Positions 35,435 to 46,790 of a stretch of 64,000 nucleotides of DNA are shown here, piece by piece. Source of the DNA: Agrypnia vestita (lineage: Eukaryota > Arthropoda > Insecta > Trichoptera > Phryganeidae); NCBI GenBank assembly GCA_016648135.1, contig JADDOH010001993.1:1-64000 (forward strand), given 5' to 3'. Within the stretch, counting starts at the first letter, position 1. Each line of letters opens with the position of its first letter. The position numbers and the translations under genes are program-made. The notes beneath the pieces were generated by a model. The model was not told the origin of the DNA. It did not search any database and saw nothing but the letters and a program-made list of their open reading frames with translations.

Positions 35435-35828
35435 TCGTAGCCATCTGGTTAAATTAGCCAAGTAATTGGAGGTCTAGGCCATTCATCAAACGCAGGCATC
35501 CAATTAAATGGCTGAAGGACAACTAGCCAAGTCATTGAGCGCAACGTTTAATCAGACGGCTGAAGGTCGTGTAAATTGAATATTGATGAATTTGTGATGT
35601 TTGGTTTGGTTAGGTTAGGTTAGGTTTGGTTAGGTTAGATAAGGTAAGATTTGAATCACTTGGCGGTCTTGGTCAGTCATCTTCAAAGGGCTGACTTCAA
35701 TACGCTAGTTGTTAAACGTTGAGTGATTCTAGTTCAAATAACTATCGGCCTGGCATCCAATCGGATGCCGGCGTTTAATGAACGGCCTAGGCGTTCAATT
35801 ACCTGGCTAATTTAACAGATGGCTGCGA
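35435..35828. mobile_element. MITE with about 90-bp inverted ends and internal TTAGG repeats
   Basis: 'agccatctggttaaattagc' near 35439 pairs with 'gctaatttaacagatggct' near 35824. The pairing continues through 'ggtctaggccattcat' / 'atgaacggcctaggcg'. The unpaired centre holds 'tggttaggttaggttaggtt', a (TTAGG)n-type stretch at 35606-35639. Flanking octamers tatatgtg and aatatgta match at 6 of 8, so the target duplication is not certain. Confidence 0.75.
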
Positions 35829-36059
35829 AATATGTACATATGCACAGTGAGGCAAAAAAATTTGACACCCTTTAACAATTGTTATTTCTGGACCTGAAGT
35901 TGAAAAAAATGTCAACTACGCAAATACAAAATGTTATGATAAAATATATCGTAACTCGCATGAATGCTGGCAATAGCACAAAGTAGGCAAGTTCCTAAAA
36001 TAAAATTTTGCAGAATCATTTTTAAGTTGCGGTTTAAATTTTAAATAATTAATTTAATA
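35829..36059. other. AT-rich spacer
   Basis: Nothing recognised. Confidence 0.4.
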
Positions 36060-36250
36060 AGGAAGGAGCGCCACACTCCTATGACATGGCACGCAACTTT
36101 TTCTACATATATACATCTTCGCATGTAAGCTCTTTGATTGTTGAGGCTCCTAACAGAACCACATTTCGATATCTATTCATTCCAAGTTTTCTACGGCTGT
36201 CATCTGGAGTAAATATATCGTCCTTTCCATTCTCTCCTCCAAATTACCTT
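36060..36250 (-). pseudogene. LINE C-terminal remnant (antisense)
   Basis: Plus-strand 'gcgccacactcctatgacat', 'ggcacgcaactttttc', 'tttgattgttgaggctccta' and 'ccaagttttctacggc' resemble the antisense of a LINE tail region and share the 'cgccacactc...ggcac' arrangement with 9330-9360. No frame survives. Low-to-moderate confidence because it rests on recalled family patterns. Confidence 0.45.
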
Positions 36251-37369
36251 TTTTAACTCTTAAAAGACTGTGCTAAAAAACCTTCGGAACGGTGGTGTAA
36301 CACAGTGTTACGTGATTAAAAATCGTCATAGTTTTTAATATATGGTAAAAAATATATATTTTTAATACAGATAAGACTTTTTATAGCTCCCTTTAAATAA
36401 TTATGTAAGGTAAACATACATATTTGCATAATTTTAATTATCAAAAAATCACGGCATATCAATTTGCGTGCGCTCACGACGTATCATTACTAACTAAATT
36501 CAACGACGCGGCGACTGCAGTCCGTCTTTGTCCAACACGTGTTACGCGACTCTACCGCACTCTTTCGATATTGTTTTTTCTTTCACCGAAACCCAAGCAA
36601 CCGCCATCTCTGTCCTACATGAAATGTGTTGTATTGTCGTGCTCTTTCTTGCTCGGCTTACTGCGACCTGCAATATTTTACTCTCTTTTACATACTGGCC
36701 GTACATACGAGAGTAATGAATAAATATATTTTTTTTTAAATCCGTACTTTCGTAACAGTTTAATTTAGTCATTTTGGTGTGAAAATGTCAATTCGATGAT
36801 TACAAAAAATGTGACGTTTTAGTTTTGGTAAATAAGGTAGATATTTCATATTTTCTATGACATGTAGACCTACGTTACACCACCGACACACAGAAGTTAA
36901 TATTTTTGCTATGATAAGATCAGCTTTACATTCATTCTTAAATTGTTTCATTCTTTACTTTACCATAACTATTTTTGCCATATTTTTCTTTACAATGTTG
37001 TGTATTGTGCCATTTCCATGTTACAATTTAATTTAAAACAAATAGCTTTGTTTTGTGTGGAGATGAAACTGTCGGGATAATCTGAGAAAGCTTTTCCTAG
37101 ACGAGGCGCTCTTCGTGCCGTCAATATTTACGCAGATTTCCCGGAAATTAGCATAAATAATGCGGGACCAACAATGCCAATCAATAACATGGCTGTAGAT
37201 TGATACGGACGCCGAGCAGTCGAGTGAGGGATTTCGTCAGGGGGTGGTTTGTCTTACGCCCCGGAGACTATTTGTTAAGACAATAACAACAGAGACAACA
37301 TGTTGTTCTGTTCACACGATGTATGCTAATGGCAAGCATGTAAGACTGAGTGAAATAAGAAAAGATGTT
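36251..37369. other. Unannotated region
   Basis: A 99-codon plus-strand frame at 36424-36723 and its antisense shadows show no domain. 37070-37240 is GC-balanced. Sequence just before 37370 may belong to the following Penelope-like copy, but no motif supports that. Confidence 0.35.
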
Positions 37370-38120
37370 AAAGAGTTAAGGTTGTTATTACGGTCGTTAG
37401 ACATGTTTAATTGCAACTGGTTGCGGATATTTTATACGAACCGTTTCGTTGACTACATCGATTTCGTCTACATAGGACAAACCAAACGCAATATCTCTAC
37501 ACGATTGATAGAACATATAAGAGCAATTAAAAACAACAACTCCAATATATCGGCAATCTGCGAACACGCTTCCAAAGGGAATCTCTATCACTTCATCATA
37601 TTTCTTCTTCATGTGCCCTGTCGGGTCCCCCGACGTCGGCGATCATCTGGGAGAAAGTTTCCCTGTCCAGGGCAGTGTGGAACAACTCTTCCATGCTTCT
37701 TATCCCGGTCCACTCTAGGATGTTTCGAAGCCAGGAATGCCGCCTCCTTCCAACCCCTCTGTGACCCTCAATCTTCCCCTTCATGACGAGTTGAAGGATG
37801 GAGTATTTTTCGCCTCTCATTATATGACCAAAATATGAAATTTTACGAAGATTTACTATGTTGAGTAAGTCATCATATTTGACAAGACAAAAATCTTATC
37901 AACAGAACTGCACCTTATATCCAGATTAGTGAGGAAGTCCATTGGAATATACAAACATCCCAATTTCAATAGAGATGACAGTTACAAACTATTAAGTATT
38001 TGGCGCCCTGTTCTTACGACATAGATTCAACCCTTGAGAGACGTCGCAGTAAAGTCCGCCGACGTATCTAGTACATATTGCATACAGGCGACCTCTATTG
38101 TAGGAGATATAAACACTCCA
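37370..38120 (+). pseudogene. Penelope-like element, GIY-YIG endonuclease region, interrupted
   Basis: The frame reads 'MFNCNWLRIFYTNRF', then 'FVYIGQTKRNISTRLIEHIRAIKNNN' in pieces, then 'SAICEHASKGNLYHF'. 'YIGQTKRN...RL.EH' is the GIY-YIG endonuclease domain that follows the reverse transcriptase in Penelope-like elements and nicks the target DNA. The frame is cut at about 37603 by an inserted LINE fragment and resumes at 37870 ('tttgacaagacaaaaatctt' onward, ending near 'acctctattgtaggagatat'). Compared with the copy at 43030-43620, a segment of about 75 bp before 'ctacatag' is replaced. It is not functional. Confidence 0.88.
37604..37869 (-). mobile_element. 5'-truncated RTE-like LINE inserted in the Penelope copy
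   Basis: The minus-strand frame reads 'GHIMRGEKYSILQLVMKGKIEG' in pieces, then 'GRRRHSWLRNILEWTG' and 'LDRETFSQMIADV', the C-terminus of an RTE-like reverse transcriptase. The 3' end on the minus strand is a GAAGAAG tail. The insertion is bounded by an 11-bp duplication TCATCATATTT (37593-37603 and 37870-37880), showing target-primed insertion into the Penelope-like element. Confidence 0.9.
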
Positions 38121-39807
38121 CGTTTACAAAATAATTTTCTCCGTGTGTTCTTTAAAACATATTTTTTCTGAAATCTGTAGCGACACGGTTTCGTTTTTTG
38201 ACAGCGATTTTAATATTTCGATACTCTAAATCTCACGATGCTATTTCATAATACAACGTGAAAAAATAAGAGCTACATCCGTGAAAATTTCCGTTTTTAA
38301 AATAAGACGTTTGTATGCATGTCAAAACCACCCTTATAGATGGTATTCTCGTTTCGGGGTCGTGATTAAGTTTATCGTAATAATAGTCGTTTATAGACAT
38401 AAAAGATTATCGTTATTGCTAAATACACAATGTAATATAACGATATTTCCCGCAACGATTGAAACGCGGCGTTAAATGGCGCCCAAGAAGGGCGGGCAAT
38501 TTCCCAAAAGCTTAACCGATTCGGATTCAGGATATCGTTAGGATTATTGTGTTGCTCCAGGACCCTCATCATCCGATCGGTAACCAGCGCTCGGGGGGCC
38601 CTTTGTGCCCCGACTGCCGTCCTTGAGGTATCCTAATGAAATCTGAAATGGGTTTCTTATTGCAACACGACGGCAAATACCTTGCTCCACTCCGAGACTG
38701 GGCGGACACGAGGGTACAAATTTCTGGCTGATTGATGATCTGTAGTAATGCCGAATGACGTCATGTCATCATGATGACATCACCGTGATGCGTTACCTCA
38801 TGGATATTTCAAAGTAAATCTTTAAGTAGCTTTTATTTAAATTTTCAAATTAACATATGTTCGATATTCGTGACGTCACGTTGGCATAGAAATCGATTCA
38901 AAAGAATATTGTTATTTTCTTATGTGGCAACACTGATTGGTCCCTATCGAAAAATATCCTACCCTCAACTCGTTCCAATCCCCCTCTCGTTTCGACATTT
39001 TGTGTTAAAAGCTCCAATTGTTCGTCTCGTTTTTAATTGTACATTTTATAATTTCGTCATCGCCGAACTTCGGGAGTAACGAACGTTAGTGGCTAACCAA
39101 GTGAAACAGTTGTTTGGTGAAGTGACATCGCTACGAGGGACGCCAAGACACAAAAAGTTGAGTCGAAACGTCCTTCATTTCTCGACCCAAATACAGTCCA
39201 CTTTTTGCAATAATCCCAAATCTTTTCCCTACGTACGCGGCGATCTTGTGTCGCGTACACCATACCATAGCTTGAAAATTGTAATTGTCAATTTTTTAAA
39301 TTTAAAATATGGTTGAGGCCTGGAAGGTTTTTGGATAACATTTTACACAATAGCTCGATATAATAATATAATCACAATAAGGTCACAAAGTCATGTGTTA
39401 TATTAGGCTGAATTTTAGAATTTTTGTCACTTCTATTTAAAAATTGTTGGTAGTCAATTGTTTGGCCTGTTGTGGTCCGTTGAATAAAAATTAGTCGTGA
39501 TTGTCCTGTTTTTGTTTTGGCTTGAGTTATGTCGTAGTTTTGAGACGTTCTAGTGTAGTGTTGATGATTTTCGTTTGTTTTGTGTAGTTTAACGTCTTCG
39601 TCTTGTATTTCGCCATTTGCTAGCTTGTGAATAAGTTTTCATGTTTTAATTTTTGTAATATTATCAACGTTGAATCACTGTGTTATTCGATAAACTGCTT
39701 CAGTTGTCGCAGGTATTTAAAATTGTACACCATTTTACTTTACATTTTACATATTATTTAATTTTTTGTTGCCATATTTGCGCCAGATCACGTTATTTAT
39801 GACATTT
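38121..39807. other. Unannotated region
   Basis: Holds a perfect 16-bp palindrome 'tgtcatcatgatgaca' at about 38764 next to TGACGTCA words at about 38759 and 38871. GC-balanced patches at 38470-38720 and 38870-39260 show no recognisable coding. The rest is T-rich. Confidence 0.4.
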
Positions 39808-39815
39808 GTGTAATC

Positions 39816-40547
39816 TAGCGATGCGCGATTTCGAGTTATCATAAATCGAATAACTCGATTATTGAAATCATTCGAAAAACTCGAGATATTATCATCAACG
39901 AATAACTAGCAACGAGTACTAATTCAACAACTACTAATTACTATATTCCCTGATCATGTATATTATATACATCACGATCTCCTTTGTATCTATGTTAAAG
40001 TTAAGTTTGGAACAATTGGTTAAATGATATTTTATCCGTCATTGTCAAATTGACTTATCTATGGTTATGTCCTATTTGTGTTATCTTTTTTTTGTGCGAG
40101 ACATTTAACTTTTTTTCATATTTCATCTTACTAAGCGATTGTATCTCCCTTGTTGGATTACCAAATAAAAAAATAAAAATGTACTCAAAAACGAATTTTT
40201 GAAATCTCACCTCCTAGTCAGATTAGTGATGAATTTTTGGTTTTGGGAAGTAGGTCAATGCAGATAAATGAAGAAATTTTTGTAAACAAAAATATAAAAA
40301 TTTTGGGACTATACAAATGGATAAGGAAACTAAATTTAGGGATTGATTGAAGAAGTCTCATGGTTTTGAAAATTTTGGGACCAAATGACGAATTGGCCGG
40401 AAACTGGAACAACCCCCCCTCCATGGATTTGAAAATATTATTGTGGTAGTTCACTTTTCAGGTAATACATCTTGTAGATCAGATTTCATTTTTTGGAAGC
40501 TGATGAAGCAAAAGATTATGGAAATATCTCGTAATCGCGCATCTCTA
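39816..40547. mobile_element. Non-autonomous hAT-like element (732 bp)
   Basis: The ends TAGCGATGCGCGATTTCGAG and CTCGTAATCGCGCATCTCTA are inverted repeats with few mismatches. Flanking octamers GTGTAATC (39808-39815) and GTATAATC (40548-40555) match at 7 of 8, the hAT target size. It contains a nested family A retroposon (39945-40178). No transposase frame. Confidence 0.82.
39945..40178 (+). repeat. Family A element nested in the hAT element
   Basis: Begins near 'ttccctgatcatgta' and contains 'aacaattggtt', 'caaattgacttatctatggt', 'gagacatttaac' and 'gttggattaccaaataaaaa' with an A-rich tail. It matches the minus-strand copy at 62085-62322 over about 230 bp and the shorter copy at 10079. 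Confidence 0.75.
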
Positions 40548-40555
40548 GTATAATC

Positions 40556-40959
40556 TGATCCAAAACCAAAAACTTGAGTTGTAATGGGAGTAGAACACAC
40601 ATTGCCTTCTATGCAGACGAATGGAGAAACGTCAATGGTGGATGCAGGCTTCCGTGAATAATTCTTTAAACCTCATATGGGTTCAATTGAGTGAACAAAA
40701 TTGCATTATCGTTGCAATAAAGACATTTCAGTATTATGTCACGGAAACAGACAGCGAGCCGTTATGTGCCCCGCTCGAGTGCATTCCGCTAGACTAGACT
40801 CCCGCTAGGCCAGGGGCCTACCTATATTTTTATTAGATTTTATATTTTAAAATAGCTATTTAGAACAGGTCTAAAACGTTATCTGTTTTGTTTTTATTTA
40901 TCTTTTATTACCCATTTCTGGAGCTAACAGAAAAAGAAAGAAAAAAGACTGAATGCAGT
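40556..40959. other. Unannotated region
   Basis: GC-balanced 40740-40820, otherwise AT-rich; nothing recognised. Confidence 0.4.
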
Positions 40960-40974
40960 AGAGATGAGATCCCT

Positions 40975-41238
40975 TAGATGTATGGAGCAAAGAATGAAGA
41001 TATTAGGAATGAATGTAAAGCTGGTCTTAGCATAATGAATAGAAGTAAAAAAGGGTCGCTCAGATGGTTTGGGTGTGTTGAGCGAATGAATGAGGAAATA
41101 ATGGTAAGAAATATATACAACGCAAGTGTTGAGGGCACCAGAAAGAGAGAGCGATTAGGAAACGGTGCGATGATAAGTAAGTTACTCAATAGACAAATAC
41201 TATACAGTATGATGAAAAATGAAAATCAGCGGCATTAA
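40975..41238 (+). pseudogene. LINE C-terminal fragment
   Basis: The frame at 40978-41238 includes 'KKGSLRWFGCVERMNEE' and 'VRNIYNASVEGTRKRER', matching the 'LRWFGHVERM....R..Y...VEG.R.RGRP' block near the C-terminus of many insect LINE reverse transcriptases. The normal Trp-rich end is lost. Upstream domains are absent. Confidence 0.7.
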
Positions 41239-41374
41239 CTGTCATTGTGATATGAAGTTGGACACATTTCACCAAGCTGTGATTGGTCGATTTGGACCAG
41301 ATCTCTTTTGACTGATTCGAAAGCCTGACTTATTCTTAAAATAAGACCAACTTCCTGATGTCCTGAAATGTGGT

Positions 41375-41436
41375 TCAATCAACCGAGCACTGGATCACTA
41401 GGCGACGTCCTTACTACTATTCCAACAAGCTGTATA
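41375..41436 (-). repeat. Decayed tRNA-derived SINE head
   Basis: Plus-strand 'tggttcaatcaacc', 'ctggatcactaggcg' and 'ccaacaagct' follow the order of the antisense SINE head. It is strongly diverged and the body is missing. Confidence 0.5.
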
Positions 41437-41699
41437 TTATTTTTTTTTTAAATGCTAGTTTTTAATTAGGATTAATATTCTTTTAGGTACATCTTGGCCG
41501 TAAGAAACCGGATGAGTATCTTTAATGAGAAGAATTTTTTGAGTTTGTTTTTTTTATTTGTGTGACATGTTTTTTTTAAGTCACCTCCTCGTCTGTACGC
41601 CTGAGACATGGGTATTGATACATTCAATCAAACTCTTTCTGTCAAATGTTGACTACTAGTTGCAACGTGCTCATTTAACCTGTGCAAGGTATATTGCGA

Positions 41700-42268
41700 C
41701 ACTTTCGGGGTTTTTGCCGAGATAACCCCCTAACAGAGGCAGACATTATAAGCAAAATACAACAAGCATGAGTCGCCTTCAACAAAAAATCAAAGATCCT
41801 TGAGTCCCCCAACATTAATTTAAAGGTTAGGAAAAACTTGAACTTAAAACTCTTGTCTGGAGTGTGGCAGCGAAACATGGATCATCGGTCAGAGCATGAC
41901 CGGGAGGCTAACGGCCTATGAGATGTGGTGCTACAGGCGCATGGTGAGGATCCATCGGTCAGAACATATCCGAAACGACGAGGTGTTAAATAGAGTGGGC
42001 GAAAAGAGGCGGCTCCTGAATAGAATCGCCCAACAACGAGGTATTTGGATAGGCCATAATATAAGACTTCCAGGCCTGCTTTTTACCATCGTCGAGGGAA
42101 ATGTCGAAGGCAACAATAGTAGAGGCCGACCGAGATTAAGCTACGTAGACCAGATTTTTGTGGATGAGCGCTAAAGCAGCTACCAAGAAATGAAGAGGCT
42201 GGCAGGTGACAGAGAGAAGTGGAGAAAGCGAGTGTTTGTTGCAGACCAATCCAAGGATTGCGACCCAT
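41700..42268 (+). pseudogene. RTE-like LINE reverse transcriptase, C-terminal part
   Basis: From about 41740 broken frames read like 'AFNKKSKILESPNINLKVRKNL' in pieces. The frame 41896-42174 then has 'AYEMWCYRRMVRI', 'NDEVLNRVGEKRRLLNRI' and 'VEGNNSRGRPRLSYV'. After the stop at 42172 the same frame continues 'SSYQEMKRLAGDREKWRKRV' to a stop at 42267. These are the ordered C-terminal blocks of RTE-like elements. The palm and endonuclease are missing. An A/T-rich 3' flank follows. Confidence 0.85.
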
Positions 42269-43029
42269 AAAAAAAACCTATCTATGTTTTTTTCTTCTCC
42301 TGCATATTAAATTGTATAATATTGCATCGTTTATTCAATGTATTGTACTAAGCAATTAATGTGTTTTAAATAAAATTCAATACAATTCAAAGTAATTCAG
42401 GTCGACTCTTAGAAATTGTCTTCTTTGTATTCGTTCCCAGTAATAAGGTCACGATTCGCAGATTACTGGGAATTCTTCGTTGGTCGGTCCCCTCGATAAA
42501 GTGGTCTATTTGGTCTTATCGATCTTTCCTTTTCTCACTTATCCATTTGATTTATGTCCACCGTCAAAACAGCTTGCAATATGTTCAACTGGGTAATCAA
42601 TCGTTAACGTCATTTTAAGACGAGAATCTTCTTTTTAATATTTAAATCATTAGATTAATATTTAAAGCTTTGTGGTTAGATATTATAACAGAGTGTTAGT
42701 TAACTTAGTAAAAACCACTACCAAATTTAAGGTCTACCGGTTCCGAGACGTACCTGTCTCTTCATCAAGACTACACTACTATATTCACAACACTATCCAC
42801 CACAACCATAGTATTGTTAAACTTTCACAAATACTTGTCACAGGCGTGATAATTTTGTCAGTGACAAGCATGCACTAACATGCCTACAGAACAATCAGGA
42901 ATCTAACGGGAGAGAGACTGAGATTCCTTAGAAATACAAGAGATTGATTGATAGAAACATTTCATTAGTTTGTACAAAGAATTGTGGTTGACACATTTCG
43001 CCATCTGACAACATGCTAGTTAAATCAGG
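42269..43029. other. Unannotated region
   Basis: AT-rich; a 68-codon frame at 42672-42878 has no recognised domain. Confidence 0.4.
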
Positions 43030-43620
43030 AGGACAACCTTTACCCGCGGTACTGCATTCGTGGCCGTAAATTATATGCACTTTGTTGTGGAGTGTTCGCT
43101 TCTTCTACAGTAGAGGTCGCCAGTGTGCAATATGTACTAGTTACGTCGGTGGACTTTACTGCGACGTCTCTCAAGGGATGAATCACTGTCGTAAGAACAG
43201 GGCGCCATATACTTGATAGTTTGTAACTGTCATCTCTATTGAAATTGGGATGTTTGTATATTTCAATGGACTCCCTCACTAATCTGGGTATAAAGTGGGG
43301 TATTATTGATAAGATTTTTGTCGTGTCAAATCTGATGAAGTGACAGAGATTCCCTTCGGATGCTTGTTCGCAGATTGCCGATATATTGGAGTTATTGTTT
43401 TTAATTGCTCCAATACGTTCCTTCAATCGTGTAGCGATATTGCGTTTGGTTTGTTCTATGTAGAACGCTCCACAATCGCATGGCACTCTGTATACACCTG
43501 GAGACTCGAACGGTGTGTTATCTTTCTCGGAAAAACATGCGGTTCGTATAAAATATCCGCAACCAGTTACAGTTAAATATGTCTAACGACCGTTATAACA
43601 ACCTTAACTCTTTAATCCAG
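43030..43620 (-). pseudogene. Penelope-like element, GIY-YIG endonuclease and C-terminus
   Basis: The minus-strand frame 43486-43040 (148 codons) reads 'PCDCGAFYIEQTKRNIATRL', then 'SAICEQASEGNLCHFIRFDT', 'IIPHFIPRLVRESIEIYKHP' and 'YNLRPRMQYRG' before its stop. The Cys pair before the domain, the Tyr-Ile, the 'TKRNI..RL' block and the 'RESIEIYKHPNNFN'-type tail identify the GIY-YIG endonuclease of a Penelope-like element. The expected Gly after Tyr-Ile is Glu, which should weaken or abolish activity. Upstream to about 43620 the 'NCNWLRIFYTNR'-type linker can be followed, as in the 37.4-kb copy. Reverse transcriptase is absent. Confidence 0.9.
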
Positions 43621-44159
43621 AAAGAAGCAGTTTTTCATTGGAATAGCATTGGCAGGAATACAGTATTACTCTTAGTTGGACTGCACATCCATCAGTTGAC
43701 AGTGACAATTGGAGGCGTGACACGTCCGTGATGCGGCCTCATAAAGCTTTCAAGAGTTCCATTTTACAAGGACCCATACATAACTCGTCCCCTGACCCGA
43801 CAAACATTGTCCATTACGGCAGTTAGGCGCGGGGGAGGGGAAACAGATATGAATACTATACGAGCGTGTGCTAGGTGGCATTAATATTTCACCCCAAGGA
43901 GTACTGAATGATGATGGGTCAACCCTTACGCTGCCAGCCTGCCCGCCCCCCAGCCGCCCCTTGCCCGCCCAGCCGCTCGCCGCGAGTTCTCTCGGGACGT
44001 TGTGTTAACGATATTTTTTAATTAGGGTCCAAAATCAACAAAGATACTCAAAATCGATGCGGGTTAAGTTGAAATGATGCGACAAATAGCAAAAAATAAT
44101 TTCGTTGAAATATAATAGAAATCTAATTTGTTAAATTTATTATAATTATATCATTAATA
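43621..44159. other. Unannotated region with a GC-rich patch
   Basis: 43915-44000 is C-rich ('cccgccccccagccgcccct'), giving G-runs on the minus strand. No gene supported. Confidence 0.4.
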
Positions 44160-44340
44160 AAAAAGTAACCCATAAAAACCAAGTTTTTATTATACTCCCT
44201 TTCTCATTTATTAGTTGAAACATTTTTTTTTCGCTTAACCTACGTGTTGGACTTCGGTCGGGGAACGCTACGAAAGGGAGTGATAAAAAAATTTTCAAAA
44301 ATCCAAAATTATACTTATAATTATGTGTTTTATAAATTCA
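44160..44340. repeat. Family C dispersed repeat, partial
   Basis: Shares 'aaaaccaagtttttatt', 'actccctttctcattta' and 'gaaagggag' with 14940-15060 in the opposite orientation. Confidence 0.6.
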
Positions 44341-44344
44341 AAAA

Positions 44345-44605
44345 AAAAGAATGTTGTCTTTTGTTTTTTGGTTTTCTAAATTATTTAAAAAAATATTCTT
44401 AAATACTATTGTTGAAGTTCTTGATTACACAAAATTATTGAAAAAATTTTTAGAATTAGATTAGCAGTTAAATTTAATTGATTATTAATTTAAAAAACCA
44501 AAAAACAAAAGACATCATTCATTTTGATATTTTGACATTTATGAAACACCCTGATGATGGAAACGTTTTTCAGAAACATGTTGGTGTAATTAATTAATAC
44601 AAGTA
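44345..44605 (+). repeat. Family D repeat, hairpin with hammerhead-like remnant
   Basis: 'cttttgttttttggttttct' at about 44357 is mirrored by 'aaaaaaccaaaaaacaaaag' at about 44492, forming a hairpin. It is followed by 'ccctgatgatggaaacgt' with CTGATGA at 44551-44557 and GAAA at 44560-44563, and 'aacatgttggtgtaatt'. It matches the 20.97-21.25 kb copy on the opposite strand. Confidence 0.7.
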
Positions 44606-45487
44606 GATTAAAACAAATAATAAAATTAATTTTTTTAAATGTCAATCTTCAAAGTTGCTCAACCAATTGAAAAAAAAATTATTCCATATCTGGCAAATGT
44701 TCCACTTTATAAAAGTCATCTACTAAAGCAATGATCTTTATATTGCGGCTGATATTTTTTCCATTATAAGAAATAGTATTTAAAATAATTCTGTATTAGG
44801 CTGTTATGAGCACGCATCGTAATCCGTTCCATCTGCGCTTGTTATCTTCAACGATAATCCTTCAAGTCTTTTGTTTTCTTGAGTTGTTGGTTTTGAGGAA
44901 TATATAAAAATCATAGTGGGAAAGATCGGCCGAATAGGACTGGTGATCCAACACGGTGATTTGATTTATTTATATTCATGTGCTTGAGAATTGTCGTACC
45001 AACAATTCAGGCTGAATATGATTTAGCCTGCCGAAGCAGGCTTGTTTAAGAATAGGAATATATTTCATGACATTTATTGGAAAATAATTCCTAAAACTCA
45101 ATTCTTCAGAATATTTGCTAAACTCGAACACAAACAAAAGCTGGATGAAAATTATCGATATTTAAAATATACCATAATATTCCTCCATAATTCTTTTAAT
45201 CTTGACCGTTAGCCTGAAGAGCTCGAACCGATTTTGCGAAAAGGGAAGATAGCTTGGAGAAGATTGTCATTTTAGTTCACATCTAGAAGATTGTTATGGT
45301 AGGTCACGTCAAGAAGTTTGTTGTGGTAGGTCGCAGATGGGAAAATGAAAATTTTGACACGTTGGACAGACCAAAGAGAGAAAGGCAATTCATTGGTGAT
45401 AGCTTTCATCTTAGAAATGTTACGGAAAAAGGAAAAGTGTAGTCAAGAGAGAAAGGGTAAAAAAATGGAAACACAAAAAAGCTTTGA
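44606..45487. other. AT-rich region, nothing recognised
   Basis: No gene supported. The 'ggtaggtcacgtc' / 'ggtaggtcgcag' pair at 45300-45335 is a weak local repeat. Confidence 0.4.
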
Positions 45488-46100
45488 CTATAATTAATAA
45501 AAATAAACTTATCTTTAACAACTTTTTGTATTGAAAAATATCAACATGTTTCCCCTTCGTTACGCTACAATTGTATACTAACAAATCAAATTCAAAAATC
45601 GAAGTATAGACAATCAAAATGTATAAAAAATTATATATGAAAAATGAATACCTAATAAAGTACCTACTTAATGATGAAAATAAATTTATTACATAACTTT
45701 TTGTGAAAAGGGCCTGGTTCAATTTACTATTAACACTTTTTCTTATTTGCAAAATTTCTAATTTATCAAACTGTGATTCTGTACCTCCTTATTAATATCA
45801 ATGATTTATAGCCAAAAGATGGAAGGAAATTCGGAATTATTGCTATTTTAACCTTAAGTGTTCCTTAACTCTAACTTAAAAATTTATACACTACTTTTCT
45901 ATACATATAAAAATAATCACAAGCAATACAGATCGGTTTTTAAACATACGATTTTTTTTAAATTGTCCTTATCCTCATTATTTAATATGTACCTTTTTAA
46001 CTTATTATTAGTATAGAAAGCTGGTTGAATGATTGTTGATATTTTTCAATACAAAAGTGGTGAAAACTAAGTTTATTTTTATTAATTATATTAATAATGT
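45488..46100. repeat. Inverted-repeat bounded segment (about 613 bp)
   Basis: 'aattaataaaaataaactta' followed by 'tgtattgaaaaatatcaaca' near 45490-45548 is mirrored by 'tgttgatatttttcaataca' and 'aagtttatttttattaatta' near 46037-46095. It may be a MITE with about 60-bp ends. The minus-strand frame of 110 codons at 45420-45752 is AT-driven and not credited. Confidence 0.7.
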
Positions 46101-46544
46101 CACCACAAAATTTTTGAAGAAAACTTTATACAGATGCAGGCTTTAATAGAATTGACATTATGCGAAATGTTGTTAATTTTATTTAAATAACCTTAGGAGT
46201 ACATTTCCATAATAAGTTTGACAAAATAGACAAATCAGTTTCTAATCGCTCACCTGATTTTAAATGGCGTGAAACCTATGATCAATGAAGTCAACTAATC
46301 TAGCCATGCCGTAAAACTGCTGTGCAGTTTGGCACATAAATATACATATATATGTAACAAACAAAGAAAATAAATATTGTAAAAAAAGTAAGTACGAGTC
46401 AGACTTTGGAAGGGTAAAATAAAACCAGCTCAATTCCAGTTTAATTCTCTTAACGTCAGTTTTAACAAGATCACCAACTTTTAATGGACTGGAATTGCCT
46501 GTAGGTTCAATTGAAATGCAGTTTTAATAATACCTGATAATTGT
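46101..46544. other. AT-rich region, nothing recognised
   Basis: No gene or repeat partner noticed. Confidence 0.4.
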
Positions 46545-46790
46545 AATAGATCTGCGGAACATATGTCGCGACGCGCGAAAGGGACAGAGCATGACAGAGA
46601 GGGTAAATGGATATAAGGGCGAGCAGCGCGAGTGAAAGGGCTTTTTTGCATTACATCGAGACCGATCGCTATTGTTCATTATTATCACAGTTTCTCTGTA
46701 AAAAGTATTGTTATCGCCAATAAATTATGAGTCTACAACAAGATATTTTATTAGAATAAACCCAGCACAAAAAGAACAAGACAAGAATAT
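46545..46790 (+). repeat. LTR-like repeat G, copy 1
   Basis: Shares 'gcgaaagggacagagc'-like, 'ttttttgcattacatcgaga' and 'gatcgctattgtt' with 61060-61170. Both copies are followed, at different distances, by 'cagca/caag...gaaca/ataa' A-rich sequence. A TATA-like 'ggatataaggg' (46609) and 'aataaatta' (46719) suggest an LTR of a small element. Ends were not defined. Confidence 0.5.

Noticed and set aside
45420..45752. 110-codon minus-strand frame
   Set aside because: Phe/Leu/Ile-rich translation of AT-rich DNA, partly inside an inverted-repeat element; no recognisable domain.
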